Assembly (NCBI RefSeq): GCF_040545335.1
Contig: NZ_JBEPLU010000001.1
Location: 1,550,001-1,614,000, forward strand
Reading direction: 5' to 3'
DNA: 64,000 nt
Origin: Phenylobacterium koreense
GTDB lineage: Bacteria > Pseudomonadota > Alphaproteobacteria > Caulobacterales > Caulobacteraceae
Part shown: positions 34,210-40,528 of the stretch, piece after piece
Position numbering within the stretch: the first letter of the stretch is position 1
How the letters are laid out: every line of letters starts with the position of its first letter
Position numbers and translations under genes: made by a program
Notes under the pieces: model-generated
Told to the model about the DNA's origin: nothing
The model's input: the letters and a program-made list of their open reading frames with translations, nothing else
Databases searched by the model: none

Positions 34210-34626
34210 TTGGTGAGACGAAGAAGAGAAGGTCCGGACCACGTCGACATTCTGGTCGGGCAACGAATTCGCGCACTCCGCCGCGAACTACGGCTGAGCC
34301 TTGAAGGGTTGGCCGCCGGTCTCGGGATAACGCATCAGCAGATGCAGAAGTACGAAACGGGCGGCAATCGGATCACGATCGGGATGCTCTATCAGATCGC
34401 AGTAGCGCTGCGCGTACCCGTGGAGAGCCTCTGGGACACCGTCCCGCCTGCGGACGAAATCGCGACGCTTGAGCCGCCCAAACGCTCGAATGTCACGTCC
34501 TTTCTCGCCTCGCCTGACGCTGGGAAGATGGCGATCGCCTACGCCAAGCTCCCGACGGCGGTCCAGCGCCGGCTCGCCGACCTCGCCGGCACACTAGCCG
34601 ATCACGGCGACGGCCTGCCGGAGTAA
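34210..34626 (+). CDS. XRE-family regulator (cargo, second)
   Basis: 138 residues; TTG 34210 is 6 nt after AAGGAG (GTG 34213 is the alternative). HTH ALRRELRLSLEGLAAGLGIT with HQQMQKYETGGNRITIGML, then a helical C-terminal region (about 80-135). This domain type is common in alphaproteobacteria; a chromosomal relative sits at 38528-38908. Different from the small XRE at 33264-33491, so the element has at least two regulators of this fold. Confidence 0.87.
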   Translation: MVRRRREGPDHVDILVGQRIRALRRELRLSLEGLAAGLGITHQQMQKYETGGNRITIGMLYQIAVALRVPVESLWDTVPPADEIATLEPPKRSNVTSFLASPDAGKMAIAYAKLPTAVQRRLADLAGTLADHGDGLPE

Positions 34627-34632
34627 AGAGAA

Positions 34633-34656
34633 AGGGCCGCCCAAAGGGGCGGCCCT
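34633..34656 (-). terminator. Terminator after 48-residue gene, possibly bidirectional
   Basis: Stem AGGGCCGCC / GGCGGCCCT with a 6-nt loop. On the minus strand it is followed by TTTCTCTTT, suiting termination of the small minus-strand gene; on the plus strand it lies just after the XRE stop but lacks a T-run. Confidence 0.7.
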
Positions 34657-34671
34657 CCCGCGCAGATCAAG

Positions 34672-34818
34672 CTATCGCAAGACCGCGCATTGCCAAAGAT
34701 CGTCGTAACGATCCAGCATTTTGACCGCGCTTGGCAGGTCTTGTGCGGTGACGCAAACCCGGCAATACGGCAAGAAGTCGGTTTCGTCGAAGCGTAGTTC
34801 GAAGTAGAACTCTCTCAC
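34672..34818 (-). CDS. 48-residue small protein with CxxC motif
   Basis: GTG 34818 sits after a strong AAGGAGG. It reads MREFYFELRFDETDFLPYCR, VCVTAQDLPSAVKMLDRYDD and LWQCAVLR. Contains C-R-V-C and a third Cys near the end; a metal or redox site is possible. A terminator follows closely, so this is a well-formed small gene. No family recognised. Confidence 0.6.
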   Translation of the reverse strand: MREFYFELRFDETDFLPYCRVCVTAQDLPSAVKMLDRYDDLWQCAVLR

Positions 34819-34862
34819 GGCGGACCTCCTTTCTTTGTTGGCCGAGCGACATTGCTCGACAG

Positions 34863-35075
34863 TTACGTTGTCTCATACCATGCTAAGCTCGCGCAATATT
34901 CACGATCGGTGTCGATCAACTCTCTCATCACGAAGGCCCGGTCCTCCCCGCGAGCAACTACCTGCCCGTCGCAGAGCCCCATGTAGCCCGTGTCATTCGC
35001 CCCGGTCGCCGGTGCGATGATGTAGACTCGGCCGCCTCGGGTGAAGCGGAGCGGAGTGCGCCTAGGAGAGTTCAT
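34863..35075 (-). CDS. Small hypothetical protein coupled to right-end gene
   Basis: 70 residues from ATG 35075 (MNSPRRTPLRFTRGGRVYII), whose ATG overlaps the stop of the right-end gene (ATGA) and follows GGGAGG. A longer open frame upstream is rejected. Beta-rich first half, helical end VMRELIDTDREYCASLAWYE. Function unknown. Confidence 0.6.
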   Translation of the reverse strand: MNSPRRTPLRFTRGGRVYIIAPATGANDTGYMGLCDGQVVARGEDRAFVMRELIDTDREYCASLAWYETT

Positions 35076-35533
35076 CGCGCAACCTCCCAGCCTTGAAGAT
35101 TCCCGACCGAAGGGACGTTCCGGACGAGCCCCTTCTTCTTCTGCACCCGCAGGCACGCGCACACGCGCTTGACCATGATCAGGGCCAGTTCCCGATCATC
35201 AGGGCTCAGACCGCGCTCGGTCATGAGCCGTATCGCGATGTCGCGAGATGTGACCGGTTCGCGGGCGTCTCGGAGAGTCTGGAAGACGATCCGCGTCACC
35301 TCGCCCTTGAAGGCCGCGTGGCGCGGCGGGACCGGCTTCGAGCGGATCGCGCCGATGTCGATCGACGGATTGAAGATGCGGATGGTCGCGTCGATGTGGT
35401 CGAGTTCGGCGATCAGGCGCCGAAGTTCGAGTTGATTGTGCTCGATCTGGCCGGCGACCTCAGCCCGCTTTCTGGTGAGGGCGTGCAGGACGTTCGGCTG
35501 ATCGGCATCGAAGGGGATGATCTCGTTTGCCAT
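35072..35533 (-). CDS. Right-end cargo protein: coiled coil plus winged-helix-like domain
   Basis: 153 residues. N-terminal coiled coil LTRKRAEVAGQIEHNQLELR, helix ending DATIRIFNPS, Pro-rich linker KPVPPRHAAFKGEVTRI, wHTH-like block TLRDAREPVTSRDIAIRLMT and a basic end (RVQKKKGLVRN). Paralogue in architecture of the left-end gene 28043-28612 and similarly close to its terminal repeat, pointing inward. There is no clear ribosome site and the A/T-rich leader is short, so leaderless or SOS-type control is possible. Confidence 0.72.
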   Translation of the reverse strand: MANEIIPFDADQPNVLHALTRKRAEVAGQIEHNQLELRRLIAELDHIDATIRIFNPSIDIGAIRSKPVPPRHAAFKGEVTRIVFQTLRDAREPVTSRDIAIRLMTERGLSPDDRELALIMVKRVCACLRVQKKKGLVRNVPSVGNLQGWEVAR

Positions 35534-35538
35534 GAGAA

Positions 35539-35553
35539 AAACATAACGAGAAC
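35539..35553. promoter_or_regulatory. Near-consensus LexA (SOS) box upstream of right-end gene
   Basis: On the plus strand AAAC-ATAACGA-GAAC, matching 7 of 8 positions of the alphaproteobacterial LexA direct repeat GAAC-N7-GAAC. It sits just upstream of the ATG at 35533, where a repressor would cover the start. One mismatch and single occurrence keep confidence low. Confidence 0.35.
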
Positions 35554-35575
35554 AGCCTCTTAGTCACGGTGGAGC

Positions 35576-35600
35576 TAGGTGTGTTTGCTGCATAATGGCC
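35576..35600 (-). repeat. Right terminal inverted repeat (25 bp)
   Basis: Begins TAGGTGTGTTTGCTGC and ends ATAATGGCC; exact reverse complement of 27959-27983. It brings an ATG (35595) in frame with the comM 3' fragment. Confidence 0.95.
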
Positions 35601-35608
35601 GAGTTCTC
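35601..35608 (+). repeat. Target-site duplication, right copy
   Basis: GAGTTCTC, matching 27951-27958. Confidence 0.93.
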
Positions 35609-36215
35609 GGCCCAGGCCCTGGACTCCCTGCGCCAGCCGCTGGAGACCGGCGAGGTGATCGTTGCCCGCGCCAACGCCCACGTCCGCTATCCGGCCCGCT
35701 TCCAGCTCATCGCCGCCCAGAACCCCTGCAAGTGCGGCCACGGCGGCATGGGGCGCGGCGCCTGCGGGCGCGCGCCCCGCTGCCAGACCGACTACCAGAT
35801 GAAGGTGTCAGGTCCCTTCATGGACCGCATCGACCTGGTGGTCGATGTACCGGCCGTCACCGCGGCGGACCTCGCCCTGCCGGCTCCGGCCGAAGGCACG
35901 GCTGAGGCGGCCGCCCGAGTAGCCGCGGCCCGCGCCCTGCAGGCCGAGCGCGCAGGGCAAGAGGCCCCCTCGATCAACGCCCGAGCCGAAGGCGACTTCC
36001 TGGAGAAGATCGCCGACCTCGAGCCGGCGGCACGGGCGCTGCTGGCCAAGGCGGCCGAGGCGGGCGGCCTGACGGCCCGGGGCTGGAGCCGCGCCCTGCG
36101 CCTGGCCCGCACCATCGCCGACCTGGAGGGCTCGGGCCCGGTCCGACGTGTCCATGTCGCTGAGGCGCTTATCTATCGCCGGGCGGGGCAAAGCGCCGAC
36201 TTCGCGCAAGCCTGA
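35601..36215 (+). pseudogene. comM: comM 3' fragment
   Basis: Resumes exactly at EFSAQALDSLRQPLETGEVI after the transposon and runs to the native stop: rest of the AAA+ domain with LIAAQNPCKCGHGG (the C-x-C zinc-like site of ComM), FMDRIDLVVDVPAV and the Mg-chelatase C-terminal domain (about 100-200) with ARGWSRALRLARTIADLEGS. Joining 27042-27958 to 35609-36215 gives 1,524 nt, 507 codons plus stop, the usual ComM length. An ATG supplied by the terminal repeat could allow translation of this fragment alone, but it lacks Walker A. Confidence 0.92.
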
Positions 36216-36300
36216 CGGCCTTCGTGCTCGCCAGGACAGCCGGACTTGATGCAATCTGGCGCTGTCTGTCGCCCGTCGTCTAGCCAGAGAGGTTTTCGGC

Positions 36301-36729
36301 ATGCCCGGCTTCACGCATATCCTCGTCACCGTCGATATCGAAGACCCGACCAACACCGAGCGTGAACTGAAGCGCGCCCGGGAGATCGCCGAGGCCTCGG
36401 GCGCGAGGATCACCCTGGTCAACGTCCGCACCCCGCGCTCGTCGCGCTACAACGCCTACCTGCCAAAGAGCTTCGACGCCGACGAGCAGGCTTTTCATGA
36501 AGGCGAACTCGCCAAATGGATCGGCAAGCTCGGGACCACCACCTGGCCGGTGTCCACTAAGGTGCGGGTCGGCGGGGTCGCCGGGGAGATCCTGGCCGAG
36601 GCCCGCGAAAGCGAGGCGGACCTGATCATCGTCGGCTCGCACCAGCCCAGCGCCATGTCCCGCCTGCTCGGCTCCAACGCCGAGCGGATCGTCCGCGAGG
36701 CCAGGGTCAGCGTGCTGGTCGCCCGTTGA
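36301..36729 (+). CDS. Universal stress protein (UspA family)
   Basis: 142 residues. N-terminal ILVTVDIEDPTNTERELKRA and the ATP-binding loop IIVGSHQPSAMSRLLGSNAE, R-I-V-R-E-A, V-S-V-L-V-A-R (G-x2-x-x9-G-S type) define the Usp fold. Likely a nucleotide-binding stress dimer. Converges on a small membrane protein gene, overlapping its 3' end. Confidence 0.9.
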   Translation: MPGFTHILVTVDIEDPTNTERELKRAREIAEASGARITLVNVRTPRSSRYNAYLPKSFDADEQAFHEGELAKWIGKLGTTTWPVSTKVRVGGVAGEILAEARESEADLIIVGSHQPSAMSRLLGSNAERIVREARVSVLVAR

Positions 36730-37132
36730 ATCGGGATTGCAGGTAGACGCCCACCGCCAGGCTGATCAGCACCAGGTAGCTCCACAGGATAAGGGCCGTG
36801 AGATAGGCCCAGGCCCGCACGCCCTTGTCGGCCATGATCGCCATGTGCGTGACCACGGCCAGCAATTGGAACGCGGCGGCCGGCATCACCCAGCCTCTGG
36901 TCGTCCGAACCACAAGGCCCAGGAGCAGGATCAGGAAGGCCACATCGACGGCCAGCACGCCCCATTGCGGATGCAGCCAGTCCTGTCGGTTCTGGACGGC
37001 GACCGTCAGGACCCAGGCCACGACATTGGCGCCCGCCACCAGCCGCTCGACACGGCCGCCCCGCCAGACGGCGTAGGCCGAGACGACGAACATGGCCACG
37101 GCCCAGATCCGCTCTGGAGTCGAGTTCAGCAC
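36707..37132 (-). CDS. Small polytopic membrane protein
   Basis: 141 residues from GTG 37132 (ATG 37093 is an alternative). Four hydrophobic helices (about 9-23, 33-46, 61-76, 83-100 and a final one 110-133). No recognised family; the pattern VDVAFLILLLGLVVRTTRGW resembles proteins annotated only as hypothetical in Caulobacterales. Begins right after a terminator, so it needs its own promoter or read-through. Confidence 0.65.
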   Translation of the reverse strand: MLNSTPERIWAVAMFVVSAYAVWRGGRVERLVAGANVVAWVLTVAVQNRQDWLHPQWGVLAVDVAFLILLLGLVVRTTRGWVMPAAAFQLLAVVTHMAIMADKGVRAWAYLTALILWSYLVLISLAVGVYLQSRFNGRPAR

Positions 37133-37138
37133 GAAAAA

Positions 37139-37164
37139 GGGACCCTCTGATTCCAGAGGGTCCC
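37139..37164 (-). terminator. Rho-independent terminator (minus strand)
   Basis: Perfect 11-bp stem GGGACCCTCTG / CAGAGGGTCCC with a 4-nt loop, followed on the minus strand by TTTTT. Terminates the gene at 37201-37545. Confidence 0.85.
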
Positions 37165-37200
37165 GATACTGCGACTAATCCCTGCGGATGCAACCGCGCG

Positions 37201-37545
37201 TCAGCTCGCCAGAGCGCGCAGGGCGCGATTGGCGCTCGCGCTGGTCGGCGGCTTCTCCAGGCCGCCATACATGACGGCGCCCAGACCGATCTGGGTCTTG
37301 GCGACATCCAGCTCCTTGTGGGTTTCACAGATCGCCCGCCGCGCCTGGGCGAGCAGAGCGATCGCCTCGCTGGCCCGCTCGACGGCGTCCTGCCCGATCA
37401 GGGCCGAGAGACCCGCGTCGGCGCGCAGGCCGGGCATCACACCAGCGAGGCCCGCCGTCTTCGCCAGGGCGGCGTCGATGGCGGCTTCAGCTTCGAACAA
37501 ACTCGCCGCGACTTGATCGGCGATCATACGACGTTGCTTGAGCAT
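37201..37545 (-). CDS. Helical hypothetical protein
   Basis: 114 residues; AGGAG at good spacing before ATG. Almost entirely helical (LFEAEAAIDAALAKTAGLAG; ERASEAIALLAQARRAICET), ending with GLGAVMYGGLEKPPTSASAN. Cytoplasmic. No family recognised; probably a Caulobacterales-restricted protein. Confidence 0.68.
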   Translation of the reverse strand: MLKQRRMIADQVAASLFEAEAAIDAALAKTAGLAGVMPGLRADAGLSALIGQDAVERASEAIALLAQARRAICETHKELDVAKTQIGLGAVMYGGLEKPPTSASANRALRALAS

Positions 37546-37640
37546 GAGGAGTTCTCCTGGCGCGCGGCCGAGCGCCGGCGCCTTCTAGGTGCGATCGCAC
37601 CTTGGTGAACAGAGGCCTAAGCCCCCGTATTTATTTAGGA

Positions 37641-38426
37641 TTAAATCAGGCTCTGGAGGGCGTGCAGGCCGGCCAGCAAAGCCCCGAACGCGAGCGCCGA
37701 GACGATGGCGATCAGGCCGACCAGCAACAGGCGGCCTAGAGGTCCGAGTCGTCCGGGGGCTGAAAACCCTCGTCCAGCAAGGCCCAGCTCGTGCAGAGGA
37801 TTTCCCGCAAGACCATTTCCGGCGGCTTGAAGCGGGACATCTTCCTCAAAGCCGAAACCAGTTCGGTCGCCATATTCGCCTTGACCGGGTTGTCGGCCAG
37901 GTCCGCGAGCTGGCGTTCCAATTGGCTCCAGGTAAAGCCCGGAAGCATCGCGTCCGGCTGCGGGGGGGCGGGCCACCGGCTCTCGAAGGCCGCCACCTCG
38001 TCCCGGACCCGTATCGCCCGGCCGACCGCGACCCTGCTGTCCATCGTTTTCCGGTCGGGATGGAGATCCACCACCGACGCCCTGGCGTCCGCCAGTTCTC
38101 TCAACCAGTCGCCCATCAGCGCCTCCTTGCTGAGCTTCATCAGCCCATAGGACGGCGGCGTCGTCTGTCCTGATCGTGTCTTGTCCCGATACGATCGGGA
38201 CAGGCGTCTCATGATCGGCCAGAGCGCGGGCGGCGGCGTAGCGGTCCGGAACGCCGAGCTTGCGGCGGGCCCGATCACAATAGGTGTCGACCGAGGCCTT
38301 CGACATCCCGAGCTCGCGGGCGATCTGCTTGGAACTCAGATGGCGATCGACCAAGCGCAGGCATTCGCGCTCCCGTGGGGTCAGAAGCTCGACCGGGTCC
38401 GCGACGCTGTCACTAGATGCGCGCAT
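37641..38426 (-). CDS. LuxR-type HTH regulator with C-terminal TM helix (anomalous middle)
   Basis: Open frame of 261 residues. N-terminal GerE/LuxR HTH LTPRERECLRLVDRHLSSKQ IARELGMSKASVDTYC (about 15-50), and a C-terminal TM helix LLLVGLIAIVSALAFGALLA (about 228-250). HTH plus C-terminal TM is an architecture I know from Caulobacterales. The middle (about 85-220) is Gly/Arg/Pro-rich and reads as an out-of-frame translation, because another gene with good codon use lies nested there in a different frame. Either the linker is truly overprinted or the gene is disrupted. Confidence 0.6.
   Translation of the reverse strand: MRASSDSVADPVELLTPRERECLRLVDRHLSSKQIARELGMSKASVDTYCDRARRKLGVPDRYAAARALADHETPVPIVSGQDTIRTDDAAVLWADEAQQGGADGRLVERTGGRQGVGGGSPSRPENDGQQGRGRPGDTGPGRGGGLREPVARPPAAGRDASGLYLEPIGTPARGPGRQPGQGEYGDRTGFGFEEDVPLQAAGNGLAGNPLHELGLAGRGFSAPGRLGPLGRLLLVGLIAIVSALAFGALLAGLHALQSLI
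37736..38116 (-). CDS. Hypothetical protein nested out of frame within the luxR frame
   Basis: 126 residues from ATG 38116 (MGDWLRELADARASVVDLHP), which follows a strong AAGGAGG; codon third positions are strongly G/C, as in real genes here. Helical, with TWSQLERQLADLADNPVKAN and FKPPEMVLREILCTSWALLD. No family recognised. Wholly inside the LuxR-type frame. Confidence 0.65.
   Translation of the reverse strand: MGDWLRELADARASVVDLHPDRKTMDSRVAVGRAIRVRDEVAAFESRWPAPPQPDAMLPGFTWSQLERQLADLADNPVKANMATELVSALRKMSRFKPPEMVLREILCTSWALLDEGFQPPDDSDL
38182..38202. promoter_or_regulatory. Palindrome after the LuxR HTH coding region
   Basis: TGTCCCGAT-ACG-ATCGGGACA, perfect 9-bp arms, located between the HTH-coding part and the start of the nested gene. 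Likely operator or an RNA hairpin; a coding coincidence is less likely for 18 paired bases. Confidence 0.5.
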
Positions 38427-38527
38427 AGGACGAATACGTTAGCGACTCGCGTTAGCTGGCGTCTACTTGTTATGCTTAGCCAGTCTTCCTTAGTTGAAGA
38501 ATATCGCAAGCGGATGATGGGGACAAA

Positions 38528-38908
38528 ATGCCTCTAGATGACGCGATCGGGCCGGACCCCATAGACATTGCCATCGGCGCTCGAATGCGCCTGCGCCGGA
38601 AATCGCTCGGCATCAGCCAGAGCGTCCTCTCAGAACGAGTCGGCGTCTCCTTCCAGCAGATCCAGAAGTACGAGCGCGGCGCCAACCGCGTTTCCGGGTC
38701 GATGCTGGTCGCCATCGCCGCCGCCCTCGACACCTCGGTCGGCTGGCTGGTCGGCGAGGAAGGCGGGCTGGCGGACGCCGCCGACGACATCATCAGCGCC
38801 CTGGCGATCTCGGGCGCCACCGCCCTGCTGACCGCCTATGCGGCGATTCCCCACGCCTCTGCGCGCGCTGCGCTGGTGACCTTGGCCGAGGAAATGGCCG
38901 GACTCTAA
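38528..38908 (+). CDS. XRE-family regulator
   Basis: 126 residues. HTH LRRKSLGISQSVLSERVGVS with FQQIQKYERGANRVSGSMLV, then an Ala-rich helical C-terminus. Same domain type as the cargo XRE at 34210-34626 but chromosomal in base composition. Divergent from the LuxR-type gene. Confidence 0.88.
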   Translation: MPLDDAIGPDPIDIAIGARMRLRRKSLGISQSVLSERVGVSFQQIQKYERGANRVSGSMLVAIAAALDTSVGWLVGEEGGLADAADDIISALAISGATALLTAYAAIPHASARAALVTLAEEMAGL

Positions 38909-38977
38909 AAGACCGCTCGGAGAACATCGGTCGAGATTTGACCCCCCGTTAAGCCCACCGGGCCTATAGGGCGCGCG

Positions 38978-40480
38978 ATGACCAAGGTTCCGCACCGTCC
39001 CGCCACGCGGGTGAGCGCCGAGCAGCTCGCCTGGCTCAGTCATGAATTCCGCACACCGCTGAACGGCGTCCTGGGCATGGCGCGCCTGCTAGAAGGCACC
39101 AGTCTGACCCAGGAACAGCGGGCCTACGTCACCGCCCTGCGCGAATCCGGTGAGCATTTGCTGGGTTTGGTCAACGACGTCCTCGACTTCGCACGCCTGG
39201 GCGCCGACAAGATCGAACTGCACCCCGCCCCCGTCGAGGTCGAGGCCCTGCTGCGGTCCGTCTGCGAACTGCTGGCGCCCCGGGCCCAGGAAAAGGGGTT
39301 GGAGATCGCGTGGGCGGCGCCCGCAGGCATCGGCGTCATCGTCGCCGACGAGGGCCGCCTGCGGCAAATCCTACTGAACTTCGCCGGCAACGCCATCAAG
39401 TTCACCACCAAGGGCGGCGTCTTGGTCACGGCCTGCGAAAGCCAGGGACACCTCCGCTTCTGTGTCGAGGACAGTGGCCCCGGGGTCAGCGAGGCGGCCC
39501 GCGAGACCATCTTCGAGGCCTTCGGGCAGGCCGATCCGACCCGGGATATTCAACTGGGCGGGGCGGGCCTCGGCCTGGCCATCGCGCGCAAGCTCGCCCT
39601 GGCCATGGAGGGGGAGGTCGGGGTTGCGACATCCTCCTTCGGCGGGGCCGCCTTCTGGTTCGAAGCGCCGCTGCCTCACCAGCCGCAAAGACCCGACCGG
39701 TCGCTGGCGCGGCGCACCATCGCGGTCGTCTGCGCCAATCCGATCGTCACCGAGGCCGCCCGTCGTCAGGTCGAGGCGGCGGGCGGTCGCGCGGTGATCG
39801 CCGACGATCTCGTCGAGGCCCTTGCGGCCACGCGTCCCTCAGACGTGGTGCTGGTCGACCGCGACCTAGCGCCGGCCGCCGCCCCGGCCAAGCGCGCCCT
39901 GCTGGTCCTGCTGACTCCCGAAGAACGAGGCGAGATCGAAACCCTGCGGGCCGCCGGCTTCGCCGGCTACCTGATCAAGCCGCTGCGACGCGCGTCCCTG
40001 GCCGAACGGGTGCTCGCGGAGCGCACCGCGGCCCTGGCCAAGAACGCCGAGGACGAGCGCATAGCCCCGGCCGCCGCGCCCGGCGCCCGCATTCTCCTGG
40101 TCGAGGACAATCCGATCAACGCCCTTCTGGCCCGCACCCTGCTCACACGCGAGGGATGCCGCGTCGATCAGGCCGGCGGGGGCGAAGAGGCGATCGCCGC
40201 GCTCACGGTCGGCGAATACGATCTCATCCTGATGGACATGCGCATGCCCGGCATGTCCGGGCTGGAGGCGGCCCAGCGGGTCCGCGCCCTGGGGGTTCGC
40301 ACCCCCATGGTCGCCCTGACCGCCAACGCCTTCGAGGAGGATCGTCACGCCTGCCTCGCCGCCGGCATGGACGACTTCCTGGTCAAGCCCCTGACCCCCG
40401 ACGCCCTGCGCGCGGCCCTTGGCCGCTGGACGGCTGGCGGCGGCTGGACGGATGGGACGGAGCGCGCCAAGTTCGCCTGA
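38978..40480 (+). CDS. Hybrid histidine kinase without sensor domain
   Basis: 500 residues. HisKA with phospho-acceptor H in WLSHEFRTPLNGVLG (about residue 27), HATPase with N box FAGNAIKFT, G1 DSGPGV and G2 GGAGLGLAIARKL (to about 235), a degenerate receiver-like region (about 245-350, lacking a clear Asp-pocket but keeping IKPLRR), and an intact C-terminal receiver (about 370-490) with ILLVEDNPINALL, LILMDMRMPG (phospho-Asp) and LVKPLTP. No TM or PAS segment, so cytosolic with input from a partner. Confidence 0.92.
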   Translation: MTKVPHRPATRVSAEQLAWLSHEFRTPLNGVLGMARLLEGTSLTQEQRAYVTALRESGEHLLGLVNDVLDFARLGADKIELHPAPVEVEALLRSVCELLAPRAQEKGLEIAWAAPAGIGVIVADEGRLRQILLNFAGNAIKFTTKGGVLVTACESQGHLRFCVEDSGPGVSEAARETIFEAFGQADPTRDIQLGGAGLGLAIARKLALAMEGEVGVATSSFGGAAFWFEAPLPHQPQRPDRSLARRTIAVVCANPIVTEAARRQVEAAGGRAVIADDLVEALAATRPSDVVLVDRDLAPAAAPAKRALLVLLTPEERGEIETLRAAGFAGYLIKPLRRASLAERVLAERTAALAKNAEDERIAPAAAPGARILLVEDNPINALLARTLLTREGCRVDQAGGGEEAIAALTVGEYDLILMDMRMPGMSGLEAAQRVRALGVRTPMVALTANAFEEDRHACLAAGMDDFLVKPLTPDALRAALGRWTAGGGWTDGTERAKFA

Positions 40481-40528
40481 CGCGGGGCGTCCGCTTCGGC
40501 GGAACATGCTCAGGGGAACGCCGAACAA

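Larger units (their letters stand above)
27959..35600. mobile_element. 7.6-kb IS1595-family transposon with passenger genes
   Basis: The element is 7,642 bp, bounded by perfect 25-bp terminal inverted repeats starting GGCC and by an 8-bp direct repeat. It carries one IS1595-type DDE transposase near the left end and about 17 further small genes on both strands. The inside is visibly AT-richer and has more rare codons than the flanks, indicating transfer. No integrase, relaxase, phage structural gene or second transposase is seen. Known from the literature: the IS1595 family generates 8-bp duplications and some members carry passenger genes. This member is unusual in its number of cargo genes. 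Its boundaries are exact because the split comM can be rejoined in frame. Confidence 0.93.

Noticed and set aside
34091..34276. A 61-codon minus-strand frame across the second XRE start
   Set aside because: No ribosome site, and it runs antisense into the HTH-coding region of a clear gene.
27959..35600. Prophage or integrative conjugative element
   Set aside because: No integrase, att-type tRNA target, structural, packaging, relaxase or type IV secretion gene. The ends are transposon-like inverted repeats with an 8-bp duplication.
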